Source: Kitasatospora sp. MMS16-BH015 (GTDB lineage: Bacteria > Actinomycetota > Actinomycetes > Streptomycetales > Streptomycetaceae). Taken from it: DNA of 64,000 nucleotides. The stretch covers positions 5,456,001-5,520,000 of the forward strand of contig NZ_CP025394.1 of assembly GCF_002943525.1 (NCBI RefSeq), written 5' to 3'. Below, piece by piece: positions 16,377 through 25,551 of this stretch (position 1 is its first letter; the number at the start of each line of letters is the position of its first letter). The position numbers and the translations under genes were made by a program. Below the pieces are notes generated by a model that saw only the letters and a list, made by a program, of their open reading frames with translations, was not told where the DNA came from and did not search any database.

Positions 16377-18147
16377 TTATGCGCGAGGCCTGGCGAACCG
16401 CTGGAAGAGTCGCATGTAGTCGGCCTGTTCCACTATCTTGACTCCTGGTCCACTTCGCTCGTACATGACGTCCTTGTAGAAGCTGGGCTCGGTTGATGGC
16501 GTGATCTCGACGAGGATGACAGAGCGCCCGTGATAATCGACGAGACTGATCCCAGCGGCGACTCGCTTCTGCAGGCCAAGCGTCAGGTCGGATCCTGCCA
16601 GCTTGTCGGAAACCCAGTCGAAATAGCTCTTGAGGCTCTCGCCTCGCACGGCAGCCTCTCGTTCTATGCCGACGACGTCGAAGCGACTGCTGCGCGACTT
16701 GACCGACTTGACGCCGTCCATCTCCTGAATACGCTGCACATCCTTCTCGCTGTCCGCCACGCCGATAACGAGGTAGCCGGTGCTATCGGGGCCAACGTTG
16801 GCAATCGCCGTGATGCTGCGGAGGATTTTTTCCCAAGACCCCTCGTCGAATTCCCGCTTTCCGCCCAGGACTGGCAATCCTTGCTTCAGTTCGAAGAGAG
16901 ACTGCTCGGTGACCGAGTTCTGGAGGATCCTCTCCAGATGTGATGCGAGGCCAAACCGGGCGGCATCGCGGCGGGAACCCGGGTCGGACTCGAAGGCGTC
17001 CCGGATAGCTCCCTTCACCACGTCGATGTTCGTGCGCTTGTTCTCTGCGGTCCAGTCGCCGCCACCTCCGGGGATGTTCAGTGGTCCGCGAGAAGTTCCG
17101 ATGTCACGGAGCTTGAGTGCGGCCTCCGTGCGCCCGGAAACGCGCATTCCTTCTCTGATGATCAGCTCCCAAAAAGCCAGGAAGACTGCATGGAAGTAGC
17201 GCGGATAGCGGCCTCCGGAGCTTCTGCCGACGACGTGCTTCACAAACTTCTCGCCGGCGGCATCCAAGGCAGCTCGCAGCTCCTCGTAGACGAGTGAGAA
17301 GTCATCCCGAACGTTGGACTCTCCGTATATGTCGATGCGTTCGGACAGTCGCCTGTCCAGTATGTGCGGTACGCTGTCATCGGAATCCACCGAGCCGTAC
17401 ACGGCGTCCCGAGTGGACGTGCCAGATGAGACAAGTGGATCGATGAGGCAATCCACCAGAATGTCAAGGATAAGCTGCTCGTCGATTGAGCCACGGACAT
17501 CGATGCGGCGCAGGATTGCCTGCTGCACCCAGAAGATATTGTCGACGTCGACGCCATATTCAAGGTGACGATTATTGATACTGAGGTTCGGCATTGCGCG
17601 CAGGGGAACGATGTCGCTACTGCTGGAATCCCCCCGGATCTCGCTCACGATAATGCGCACCAGCTGCGCTATCTTGGCCGTGGATCCTACCTGGCGAAGC
17701 TCTTGGCCGGAGAGTCGACGACCGCCTGAATTGATGCGGCGAAACGCCTTGTCGACCTGCTCTGGATTCGATGCCTTAAAGACGGACATCGGCAGGAGGT
17801 AGTTGGCAATCTTGCGGGACTGTTGTGTCGGCAAGCGCTTGCAGGTCGAAATACTGGCCGTCTATGTCGAATTCGTTCTCGATGAATGAGAAAATTGCAT
17901 TGAGGCGCTGCATGCCGTCGATCAGCTCGTAGCTCGTGCCGCTTTCTCCCGCGATCTCTGCGACCAGGATGAGTGGAATGGGCAGGTCGCTCAATATCGA
18001 ATCTACGAGATCGCACTTCTCCTCGACGGTCCAGACGAGCTTTCGCTGGTAGCGTCGATTCACGGAGAACCGGTCGGCGAGATAGTCAGTGTAGAGCTTC
18101 TGGATGCTCTCGCTGCGAACGGACAGGTCTGACAAGGGGATCGACAA
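16377..18147 (-). pseudogene. Frameshifted DUF262-AlbA_2 protein
   Basis: Two overlapping minus-strand frames make one gene. The first (18147 to about 17830) has the DUF262 start: SVNRRYQRKLVWTVEEKCDL, then YELIDGMQRLNAIFSFIEN (the (I)DGxQR nucleotide-binding motif) and YFDLQALADT. The second (to 16377) continues with KIANYLLPMSVFKAS and FRRINSGGRRLSGQELRQ, and ends in an AlbA_2/Schlafen-like domain (EKILRSITAIANVGPDSTGY, LVIGVADSEKD). The break near 17820-17834 also lacks some residues normally found between FDL..LADT and KIANY, so a small deletion is likely. Start is TTG at 18147 behind GGGAG. GC is visibly lower than the flanks. DUF262 proteins include GmrSD-type defence nucleases. Confidence 0.75.
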
Positions 18148-18406
18148 GGCGGTTGCTCCCGTACTTCTGCCACTGGTGTCCCGATGAGCCCGGGTTTGGT
18201 GGAGTCTATAAGCTAGACCTGTCGTATCGCAGGGGAAATATCCAAGTAGTTGCTGCCCGAGATAGCGGTGGTTTGCCTGGAGGGTCGTAGCCGTGGCCGA
18301 GATCCTGGGGACCGGCAGTGGGCGCCGGGTTGGCCAGCGTTGGTTGGCTCGGCGTGTTCGGTGAGACCGGTACCGCCGAGGGGGGAAGGGTTGGAATACT
18401 GCCAGC

Positions 18407-20455
18407 ATGCCGAATCGTCTCGCGGACGCGACCTCCCCGTACCTGCAACAGCATGCCGACAACCCCGTGGACTGGTGGGAGTGGGGGCCGGAGGCGTTCG
18501 CGGAGGCCGAGCGGCGTGGGGTGCCGGTGCTGCTGTCGGTCGGTTATGCCGCTTGTCACTGGTGTCATGTGATGGCGCACGAGAGCTTCGAGGACGCCGA
18601 GCTGGCCGGGTACCTGAACGAGCGGTTCGTCGCCGTCAAGGTGGACCGGGAGGAGCGGCCGGATGTGGATGCCGTCTACATGGAGGCGGTGCAGGCGGCG
18701 ACCGGGCAGGGTGGGTGGCCGATGACGGTGTTCCTGACGCCAGGGAAGGATCCGTTCTACTTCGGGACGTACTTTCCGCCGGAGCCGCGGCACGGGATGC
18801 CGAGCTTCCGGCAGGTGCTGGTGGGGGTGGACAAGGCCTGGCGGGAGCGGCGGGAGGAAGTGGCCGAGGTGGCCGGGCGGTTGAGGGTGGAGCTGGCGGA
18901 GCGGGCCTCGGTGTACGGGAAGGGGGCCGGAGTGGCCCCGCCCGGGGAGGAGGACCTGCGGCAGGCCGTGGTGGGGCTGGCGAAGAGCTTCGACCGGGTG
19001 GCCGGGGGGTTCGGCGGGGCGCCGAAGTTCCCGCCGGGGATGGTGGTCGAGTTCCTGCTCCGGCACCACGCTCGGACCGGGGACGCCACCGCGCTGGACA
19101 TGGCCGAGCGGACCTGTGAGGCGATGTCCCGGGGCGGGCTGCACGACCAGTTGGGCGGCGGGTTCGCGCGGTACTCGGTCGACGCCGGGTGGGTGGTGCC
19201 GCACTTCGAGAAGATGCTCTACGACAACGCCCTGCTGCTGCGCTGCTACCTGCACCTGTGGCGGGCCACCGGCAACGAGCGGGCCCGCCGCACCGCGCTC
19301 GACACCGCCGACTTCCTGCTGCGCGAACTCCGCACCGCCGAGGGTGGTTTCGCCTCGGCGCTGGACGCCGACAGCCTTGACCCCGCGACCGGGAAGAGCG
19401 TCGAGGGCGCGTACTACGTCTGGACGCCCGAGCAGCTGAGGGAGGTGCTGGGGGAGGCGGACGCCGAGCTGGCGATCGGGCTGTTCGAGGTCACCGGCAC
19501 GTTCGAGCACGGGAGTTCGGTGCTCCAGCTGCTCACCGACCCCGAGGACGAGGAGGCGTGCCGGCGGATCCGGGCCGCGCTGCTCGCCGCCCGGGCGAGC
19601 CGGCCGGCCCCGGCCCGGGACGACAAGGTGGTGGCGGCCTGGAACGGGCTGGCCATCGCCGCGCTCGCCGAGACCGGTGCGCTGCTGGACCGGCCGGACC
19701 TGGTGGCAGCCGCCGTGGCCGCCGCTGACCTGCTGCTCTCGGTGCACCTCACCGCCGACGGCCGGCTGCTGCGCACCTCACGGGACGGCCGCGCCGGCGC
19801 CAACGCGGGTGTCCTGGAGGACTACGCGGACACCGCCGAGGGGTTCCTGGCGCTGTACGCGGTGACCGGCGACGCCGAGTGGCTGGGGCTGGCGGGCGGG
19901 CTGCTCGACACCGTGCTGCTGCGGTTCACCGACGCCGAGACGGGTGCGCTCTTCGACACCGCCGACGACGCGGAGGAGCTGATCCGCCGACCGCAGGACC
20001 CGACCGACAACGCCACCCCGTCGGGTTGGACGGCCGCCGCGAACGCCCTGCTCTCGTACGCCGCGTACACCGGCTCCGAGCTGCACCGCACTGCGGCGGA
20101 GCGGGCGCTCGGCATCGTCGGTGCGCTGGCGGCGCAGGCGCCGCGGTTCGTCGGCTGGGGGCTGGCCGCGGCCGAGGCGCTGCTGGACGGCCCGCGCGAG
20201 GTGGCCGTGGTCGGCCCGGCTGGTGACCCGGCCACCGCCGAGCTGCACCGCATCGCGCTGCTCGGTACCGCGCCCGGCGCCGTGGTGGCCGTCGGCACCC
20301 CGGGGGAGGAGGAGGTCCCACTGCTGGCGGACCGCCCGCTCCAGGACGGCCGGGCGACGGCGTACGTCTGTCGCCATTTCACCTGTGACGCCCCTACCAC
20401 CGACGCCTCGGTGCTGGCCCGCCGCCTGGGCTCGTTGCACTGGGGGCAAGAGTAG
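18407..20455 (+). CDS. YyaL/DUF255 thioredoxin-domain protein
   Basis: 682 residues. The N-terminal thioredoxin-like domain (about 1-165) has SPYLQQHADNPVDWWEWG and the invariant YAACHWCHVMAHESF, then FVAVKVDREERPDVD and GGWPMTVFLTP. The rest (about 190-640) is an (alpha/alpha)6 barrel like N-acylglucosamine 2-epimerases (GGLHDQLGGGFARYSVD, PHFEKMLYDNALLL). This is the family of bacterial YyaL and mammalian SPATA20, whose reaction is not established. Length is normal. The stop codon lies inside the first unit of the tandem repeat that follows. Confidence 0.92.
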   Translation: MPNRLADATSPYLQQHADNPVDWWEWGPEAFAEAERRGVPVLLSVGYAACHWCHVMAHESFEDAELAGYLNERFVAVKVDREERPDVDAVYMEAVQAATGQGGWPMTVFLTPGKDPFYFGTYFPPEPRHGMPSFRQVLVGVDKAWRERREEVAEVAGRLRVELAERASVYGKGAGVAPPGEEDLRQAVVGLAKSFDRVAGGFGGAPKFPPGMVVEFLLRHHARTGDATALDMAERTCEAMSRGGLHDQLGGGFARYSVDAGWVVPHFEKMLYDNALLLRCYLHLWRATGNERARRTALDTADFLLRELRTAEGGFASALDADSLDPATGKSVEGAYYVWTPEQLREVLGEADAELAIGLFEVTGTFEHGSSVLQLLTDPEDEEACRRIRAALLAARASRPAPARDDKVVAAWNGLAIAALAETGALLDRPDLVAAAVAAADLLLSVHLTADGRLLRTSRDGRAGANAGVLEDYADTAEGFLALYAVTGDAEWLGLAGGLLDTVLLRFTDAETGALFDTADDAEELIRRPQDPTDNATPSGWTAAANALLSYAAYTGSELHRTAAERALGIVGALAAQAPRFVGWGLAAAEALLDGPREVAVVGPAGDPATAELHRIALLGTAPGAVVAVGTPGEEEVPLLADRPLQDGRATAYVCRHFTCDAPTTDASVLARRLGSLHWGQE

Positions 20456-20650
20456 GCGGAGGGCAACGATAGGTGGGGGGCAACGATAGGTGGGGGCAAG
20501 GGTAGGCGGGCGGCACAGGTAGGCGGAGGGCAAGAGTAGGCGGGAGGCAAATGTAGGCGGGTGGCAAGGGTAGGCGGAGGGCAAGAAGAGGCGGGTGGCA
20601 AAGGTAGGCGGAGGGCAAGAAGGGGCGGGGAGTAAGAAGAAGAGGTGGCG
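20444..20650. repeat. Degenerate ~17-bp tandem repeat, about 12 copies
   Basis: Units close to GGGCAAGAGTAGGCGGA repeat from the last codons of the YyaL gene to about 55 bases before the GNAT start. Unit length alternates between about 16 and 18 bases, giving a roughly 34-base higher-order period in the second half. Copies differ mostly at the AGAG/CGAT/AATG positions. The first unit contains the TAG stop of the upstream gene. There are no equal spacers, so it is not a CRISPR array. Confidence 0.85.
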
Positions 20651-20708
20651 GGGCGACGGTCGCTGTAGTTCGCGGGACGCGGCGGCGCAGCCCCGAGCAC
20701 AATAGGGC

Positions 20709-21548
20709 ATGACCTGGACCCTCTCCGCCTCCGTGGCGGATTTCGAAGCCGAGGCCGGTGCATTCCTGCGGGCGCACGCCGCCGCCAACACCGTCCTGTT
20801 GACCCTGCTGCACACGCTCCGCCAGGACGGGCCGCACGCGTACGGTGCGGCGCAGCCCCGGTTCGGGTGGTGGCGGTCGGAGCCCGGGGCACCGGTGGGT
20901 GGGGCGTTCGTGCAGACGCCGCCGTACCCCGTGCGGCTCGGGGTCATGCCGTCGGAGGCCGCCGTGGCGCTGGCGCGGCGGCTGCGGGCGGACGGGGTGG
21001 AGCTCCGTGGGGTCGGCGGCGGAGCCGCACCGACGCGGGCCTTCGCCGAAGCGTGGCAGGCGGAGCCCGCGCTGCGCGTGCGGGAACGGCTCTACCGGCT
21101 GGCGGAGTTGACCCCGCCCCTGCCGGTGCCCGCCGGTGCGGCCCGGCCGGCCACGGTGGCGGACCGGGAGCTGTTGGTGGCCTGGTCGGAGGAGTTCCAC
21201 GAGGAGATCGCGTTGGCCGCCCCCGCCGATCACGCCGCCCGGGTGGACAGTCAGCTCGGGCACGGTTCCGTGACGCTCTGGGAGGACGGCGGCGAGCCGG
21301 TCTCGTACGCGGTGCACAGCCCGGTACTCGGCGGGATGTCCCGGATCGGCCCGGTCTACACCCCGAAGCACCTGCGCGGCCGTGGTTACGCGAGTGCGGC
21401 CACGGCGGCGGCGAGCGCGGCGGCGCAGCAGGAGGGCGCCGAAGAGGTGGTGCTCTACACGGACTTGGCGAACCCGACCAGCAACTCGATCTACCAGAAG
21501 ATCGGCTACCGGCCGGTGGAGGACAGCCTGGTGTACGACTTCAGCTGA
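20709..21548 (+). CDS. GNAT family N-acetyltransferase
   Basis: 279 residues. The C-terminal half (about 140-275) is a GNAT domain: SRIGPVYTPKHLRGRGYASA contains the acetyl-CoA-binding motif A (xxRGRGYA), followed by VVLYTDLANPTSNSIYQKIG and the closing YRPVEDSLVYDF typical of the group. The N-terminal half (about 1-130) is a second, degenerate GNAT-like lobe with no CoA motif. Substrate unknown. It starts directly behind the tandem repeat, so it probably has its own promoter within or after the repeats. Confidence 0.88.
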   Translation: MTWTLSASVADFEAEAGAFLRAHAAANTVLLTLLHTLRQDGPHAYGAAQPRFGWWRSEPGAPVGGAFVQTPPYPVRLGVMPSEAAVALARRLRADGVELRGVGGGAAPTRAFAEAWQAEPALRVRERLYRLAELTPPLPVPAGAARPATVADRELLVAWSEEFHEEIALAAPADHAARVDSQLGHGSVTLWEDGGEPVSYAVHSPVLGGMSRIGPVYTPKHLRGRGYASAATAAASAAAQQEGAEEVVLYTDLANPTSNSIYQKIGYRPVEDSLVYDFS

Positions 21549-21568
21549 GCACAGGGCGGCAAACGCAC

Positions 21569-22042
21569 TCAGGTGGCGGCGAGTTGGCGGCGGGCGGCGC
21601 GGAGGAAGGCGTCGATCAGCTGCTGCGACTCGTCCCGCCGGGGGAGCAGTTCCTCGCGCCCCTCGGCCCGGTCGATCCGGCCGACCGAGCGGAAGGCGGT
21701 GGTGGCGGCCTCGACCAGTGTGGGTTCGTCAACCAGGAGTTGGAGGCGGAGCAGGGCCTGGTGGGTGCTGGTGCGCAGTTCGAAGGAGTGGCGGCGGAGC
21801 TGGACGGTGTCGGCCTCGTCGAGCTGCTCGTGCTCGCTGAACCAGGCGTGCAGCATCGCCTGCCGGAACTCGACCAGCAGCCCGGCGTAGCCGCCGTAGG
21901 CGTCGAGCCGCTCCTGGCGGAGCCGTTCGACGGCCTGGCGGGCCTCGGTGTGCCGGGTGGCGCGCTGCTGGAAGAGGTGGGTCACGGAGGAGCCGAGCAG
22001 CGTGCCGAGCACGGCGATCAGGCTGGTGAACAGGGTGGTCAT
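21569..22042 (-). CDS. Small membrane-anchored helical protein
   Basis: 157 residues. One N-terminal transmembrane helix (about 4-22, LFTSLIAVLGTLLGSSVTHL), then a charged, almost wholly helical domain with coiled-coil character (RATRHTEARQAVERLRQERL, FELRTSTHQALLRLQLLVDE). Proteins of this layout are common and uncharacterised in streptomycetes. It lies 103 bases beyond the minus-strand XRE-like gene and may be co-transcribed with it. Confidence 0.7.
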   Translation of the reverse strand: MTTLFTSLIAVLGTLLGSSVTHLFQQRATRHTEARQAVERLRQERLDAYGGYAGLLVEFRQAMLHAWFSEHEQLDEADTVQLRRHSFELRTSTHQALLRLQLLVDEPTLVEAATTAFRSVGRIDRAEGREELLPRRDESQQLIDAFLRAARRQLAAT

Positions 22043-22145
22043 CGTGGCGGATCCGAGTTCCGGTGGGTGTCGGGCGGGAAGGGGCGGAGGAAGCAGAGGA
22101 GCGGAAGGGGCGGGGGAACCAGAGGAACCAAAGGAGCGGAAGGGG

Positions 22146-23075
22146 TTACTCCCAGTCCCAGCGGACGCCGAGCAGGCAGGGGCCGAGGGCGCTGGCGACC
22201 AGGTGGACGCAGTGGTGGCCGTCCAGGGTGAGTTCCTCGGTCTCGTGCGGGGCGGCGCCCGGGGCGCGGGCGGTGAAGCGGTGGCAGCGGACCGGGAGGG
22301 CCTCCGGGTGGAAGGTCACCTGTAGGACGTACTGGCCGGCGCCGGAGTTGAAGCCGCGGACGTACTCGCAGCTGGGCTCTGGGGACGGGGGGTCGTCGAA
22401 GCCGTAGCCGAGCAGGTGGGTCTCGCCGGTGCGCAGGCGGCGGTCGAGGAGGAGTTCGGCGATCAGGAGGGAGGCGGCCGGGTCGCGGCGGATCCGGCCG
22501 GGGCGGCAGTTCTCCTCGGCGCGGAGGCGGGCCAGGGCGATGTCGGAGCCGGGGTCGCCCTGGTAGATGGCGTGGTAGCGGTCGATGCCGTCGCGGTGGG
22601 CGCGCAGGGCGTGTTGGGAGTCGCGGCTGAGGAGTTGGCGGTCGGCGCCGACCCGGATCCGTTCGATGTGGGTGATGGTGTGCAGGCCTGTGTCGCGCGG
22701 GCCGGCCAGGTCGGCGAGCAGGCCGTCCACGGCGGTGGCGGGGGCGATCAGGTCGCGGTAGGGGCGGACCGGGGGGGAGTCGGCGGCGGCCGGGGCCTGG
22801 CGGGGGCCGAGCAGCCGGGTGAGGGAGTGCTCGGGGAGTTCCAGTACCTCCTCCAACGCCCGCACCGCGCGCAGGGATTCGGGCCGCTCGGGGCGGCGGC
22901 GCCCCTGCTGCCAGTAGCTGAGGCTGGTCAGGCCGACCTGCACCCCGCGCTGGGCCAGGTGCTGCCGAACCCGGTGCAGGGCCAGCCCGCGGGCGGCGAT
23001 CGCGGCCCGCAGGGCGAGGTGGAACGGGCCGGTGCGGAGCGCGGCGGCGAGCTCGGGTTGGACGGTCTGTGGCAT
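22146..23075 (-). CDS. XRE-like regulator with unknown C-terminal domain
   Basis: 309 residues. A weak lambda-repressor-type HTH is seen at about 20-80: LRAAIAARGLALHRVRQHLA, VGLTSLSYWQQGRRRPER and LRAVRALEEVLELPEHSLTR. The remainder (about 105-309) is mainly beta with conserved-looking GYGFDDPPSPEPSCEYVRGF and LTLDGHHCVHLVASALGPC. I recognise the architecture as a recurring streptomycete type but know no function. The ATG at 23075 immediately follows a GGGGAGGAC site. The 417-base upstream region carries a perfect palindrome that could be its operator. Confidence 0.72.
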   Translation of the reverse strand: MPQTVQPELAAALRTGPFHLALRAAIAARGLALHRVRQHLAQRGVQVGLTSLSYWQQGRRRPERPESLRAVRALEEVLELPEHSLTRLLGPRQAPAAADSPPVRPYRDLIAPATAVDGLLADLAGPRDTGLHTITHIERIRVGADRQLLSRDSQHALRAHRDGIDRYHAIYQGDPGSDIALARLRAEENCRPGRIRRDPAASLLIAELLLDRRLRTGETHLLGYGFDDPPSPEPSCEYVRGFNSGAGQYVLQVTFHPEALPVRCHRFTARAPGAAPHETEELTLDGHHCVHLVASALGPCLLGVRWDWE

Positions 23076-23492
23076 CGGTGCGTCCTCCCCGGGAGCCGGC
23101 CGGTTCACGCGCGGGCCCGTCCGGCCAGAGGGTCCGTCCGGCCGGCGAGCCTGGCCCGCCGGCCGGCCCAGGCCGCCGGCAGGTCCGGTCCGCCGGCGGC
23201 CTGGTCCACCAGCAGGTCCGGTCCACGCGTTTGACCGTGAATATTCACACAGGAACGGTGGCTTGTCATCAGGCCACCGGGCGAAAGGGCCTGCGGACGG
23301 CCCGTTGACAGCCCGGTTGTTCACACCTCGTCAGGCCCGTTCACACCCCGGCGGGGGCCGTTCCGAGCTCCGTTGACCGCCTGCGGTCACGGGTCGATGC
23401 TCTGTCGCAACGCGTCCCCCGGAGTCGTAGCGAAACTCCCGGACGCCACCCCCACATCCCCTCTCCTGCGGTCTCGCAAGGAGGAGAAGCCC
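23076..23492. other. Long divergent intergenic region, XRE-like gene / secreted protease
   Basis: No gene. 23090-23225 is a GC-only stretch of CCGG/CCAGCAGG-like repeats. After 23226 composition becomes AT-richer with a 12-bp palindrome, three TTCACAC copies (23244-23250, 23320-23326, 23340-23346) and a TTGACA at 23305-23310 that could be a -35 element. This looks like the control region for the two divergent genes. Confidence 0.5.
23237..23248. promoter_or_regulatory. Perfect palindrome GTGAATATTCAC
   Basis: A 12-bp perfect dyad in an AT-rich pocket, 161 bases upstream of the XRE-like start and 244 bases upstream of the protease start. A dimeric regulator site is likely; which protein binds is not visible. 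Confidence 0.45.
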
Positions 23493-24137
23493 ATGTCCAA
23501 GTACCGGACTCCCGTGCGCAGAGCGGTCGCCGCCCTCGCCCTCGGTGTCCTCGCCCCCGTCCTCACCGTCGCGACCACCACCCCCGCCCAGGCAGAGACG
23601 GTCCGGCAGCAGGTCACGGCGCAGCAGCCCCGCGCCGCCACGGCCTCCGCCGCGTACACCTGGCGCACGCTCAACCTCACCATGCAGCAGCAGGTCAACT
23701 CCAACTGGTGCTGGGCGGCGAGCGGCAACACCATCGCCACCTACTACGGCTACACCTACAGCCAGAACCAGTTCTGCAACGCCGCCTTCGGACGCTCGAT
23801 CAACTCCACCTGCCCGAACAGCCAGGCGGCGCTGGACGACGTGCAGAACGCGCTCAGCTGGATCGGGATCAACCCGGGCAGCTACGTCAACGGCTACCTG
23901 CGGTACAGCACGGTGCAGACCGAGATCGACGCCAGCCGTCCGGTCGAGACGCGCATCCAGTGGAGCTCCGGCGGCGGGCACATGGAGGTGATCTACGGCT
24001 ACGACGTCAGCAACAACTGGGTGTACTGGGGCGACCCGTGGCCCTCGGACAACCGCTACAACTGGGCCGACTACTGGTACTACGTCAGCAACAACTCGTT
24101 CTCCTGGACCCACTCCCTCTACCGGATCGGCGCGTGA
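23493..24137 (+). CDS. Secreted papain-like cysteine protease (C39-like)
   Basis: 214 residues. Sec/Tat-type signal peptide (MSKYRTPVRRAVAALALGVL..., cleavage near PAQA-ET) and a short pro-region. Catalytic Cys is in QVNSNWCWAASGNTIATYYG, His in SGGGHMEVIYGYD and the Asp/Asn in VYWGDPWPSD. This is the pattern of papain-like C39_2 peptidases, with additional cysteines (FCNAAF, NSTCPN) probably forming a disulfide. The ATG at 23493 follows AAGGAGGAG. Its stop is 10 bases before the next gene, so the two form an operon and the second product may be pro-domain, inhibitor or substrate. Confidence 0.82.
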   Translation: MSKYRTPVRRAVAALALGVLAPVLTVATTTPAQAETVRQQVTAQQPRAATASAAYTWRTLNLTMQQQVNSNWCWAASGNTIATYYGYTYSQNQFCNAAFGRSINSTCPNSQAALDDVQNALSWIGINPGSYVNGYLRYSTVQTEIDASRPVETRIQWSSGGGHMEVIYGYDVSNNWVYWGDPWPSDNRYNWADYWYYVSNNSFSWTHSLYRIGA

Positions 24138-24147
24138 GGAGACGACC

Positions 24148-24975
24148 ATGACCGACTTCCGTAACTTCACCCGCCGCGCCGCCGCCACCACCCTGCTCGC
24201 GGCCGGCCTCGCGCTGGCCGCCGCCCCGCTGGCCCAGGCGGCCGGCAGCGAGCCGCTCGCCCCCAGCGGGGCCGATCTGGCCGCAGCGCACGCGGCGGCC
24301 GGCGCCCCGGCCACCCTCGGGCAGCTCGGGCACTTCTTCGCCCGCAAGGGCGTGCCGCCGACCCAGCCGCTGGCGATCACCCCGGCCCAGGAGGCGGCGG
24401 CCGCAGGCCAGGCCGCACCCCGGCTGACCGGCGCCACGGTGCCGGTCTACACGCTGGCCGCCGAGTTCGTCGCGGGCCGTTCCGGCGCGCCGGTGGCCCA
24501 GGCCGACTTCACCGCCACCGAGGCCGTCGCGGCCGACGGGCAGACGGCCTCGGTCTGGACCGTCCGGGACGGCGCCGGCTGGCGGGTGGTGAACATCGCA
24601 TCCGGCGCGGACGAGACCGCGTACGCGGCCAAGGCGGCGAGCGGCGGTGGTGGCACCGCCTTCCGCGAGCCGCAGGTGAACGCCTGGTACGTGCTGCGCG
24701 GGGGCCGGGTGCTGCCGCTGGACGACGAGGCGCGCCGCTCGGTGGGCGCGGGCGGGGTGACCCTGGCCGCGTACCAGAAGCTGGTGCACCAGCGGTACGG
24801 GGACAAGCTGCCCGGCTCGGCCTACGACAAGGCCGGCAAGGGCGGCGGCTTCCAGGTGGACGCGGCGCCGAGCCACGGCTCCGAGCAGCTGCCGCTGCTG
24901 ACCGGGGCGGCGGCGCTGGGCGCGGTCGCGCTCACCGGCGCCGGCCTGCTGGCCCGCCGCCGGGCGAACCGGTAA
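24148..24975 (+). CDS. Secreted, C-terminally membrane-anchored partner of the protease
   Basis: 275 residues. N-terminal signal peptide (RRAAATTLLAAGLALAAAPL, cleavage near AQA-AG), a 200-residue extracellular domain, then a transmembrane segment (about 248-268) and RRRANR as cytoplasmic tail. There is no LPxTG before the helix, so it is anchored by the helix itself. The domain has strands such as VPVYTLAAEFVAGRSGAPVA and VNAWYVLRGGRVLPLDDEAR, with no catalytic motif I recognise. It is co-transcribed with the cysteine protease 10 bases upstream (AGGAGACGACC before the ATG). A surface receptor or inhibitor for the protease is a reasonable guess. Confidence 0.72.
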   Translation: MTDFRNFTRRAAATTLLAAGLALAAAPLAQAAGSEPLAPSGADLAAAHAAAGAPATLGQLGHFFARKGVPPTQPLAITPAQEAAAAGQAAPRLTGATVPVYTLAAEFVAGRSGAPVAQADFTATEAVAADGQTASVWTVRDGAGWRVVNIASGADETAYAAKAASGGGGTAFREPQVNAWYVLRGGRVLPLDDEARRSVGAGGVTLAAYQKLVHQRYGDKLPGSAYDKAGKGGGFQVDAAPSHGSEQLPLLTGAAALGAVALTGAGLLARRRANR

Positions 24976-25254
24976 CCCGGGCGAACCGGTAACCCGGCCG
25001 ACCCCCGTGGCGCGGGGAGGCACGCGGTCCCACACCTGACAGAGTCGGGACGGACCGGGTGGCTCCCCGCGCCTTCGCCGTACCGGCGTCGGGCCGTGGA
25101 TCCCTTTCCCGCCAAGGGCGCTCCGTATGCACACCGAGCGGCTTCCCAGAATTGACGGAGCGTTGATCCGCCGTTCGCTTACCTCTGCGGCACGTCGTGT
25201 CACGCTCGGTGCGATGATGCAGCCACTCGGTGTACGGCCGACAGGGGGGTAGTG

Positions 25255-25524
25255 ATGGCGGGGAAGGCGGTCCACGACGCGCAGTTCTGGGCGTCGGTGG
25301 CGGGGTTGACGGCGGCGCTGGCCGTGGTGGCGGCGTACCTGGCCGGTGGCCCGAGGATGGTCTGGGTCGTGGCGGCGGTCGAGGTGCTGCTGGTGATGGC
25401 GCACGTGGCCCACCGGTTCAAGGGCCGGGCCCGGCCCGGCACGGTCGGCCGCGACCGGGAGGCGGCGCACTGCGAACGCTGCCGCCGGACGAAGGAGCAG
25501 CTGCGCAGCGTCCCCGGCCACTGA
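25255..25524 (+). CDS. Small two-helix membrane protein
   Basis: 89 residues with two close transmembrane helices (about 11-30 and 34-52) and a basic cytoplasmic tail carrying CERCRR (C-x2-C). The GTG at 25252 is equally possible; AGGGGGGT precedes both. The tail looks able to bind a metal or form a disulfide, but no family is recognised. It is convergent with the hemolysin III gene. Confidence 0.6.
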   Translation: MAGKAVHDAQFWASVAGLTAALAVVAAYLAGGPRMVWVVAAVEVLLVMAHVAHRFKGRARPGTVGRDREAAHCERCRRTKEQLRSVPGH

Positions 25525-25551
25525 GCGGCCACCGACTGCCGGTGCGGGGCG

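Noticed and set aside
20444..20650. CRISPR array
   Set aside because: Units are contiguous and degenerate with no unique spacers of constant length, and no cas gene is near.
24148..24975. Sortase-anchored (LPxTG) surface protein
   Set aside because: No LPxTG or LAxTG precedes the C-terminal helix, so anchoring by the helix alone is more likely.
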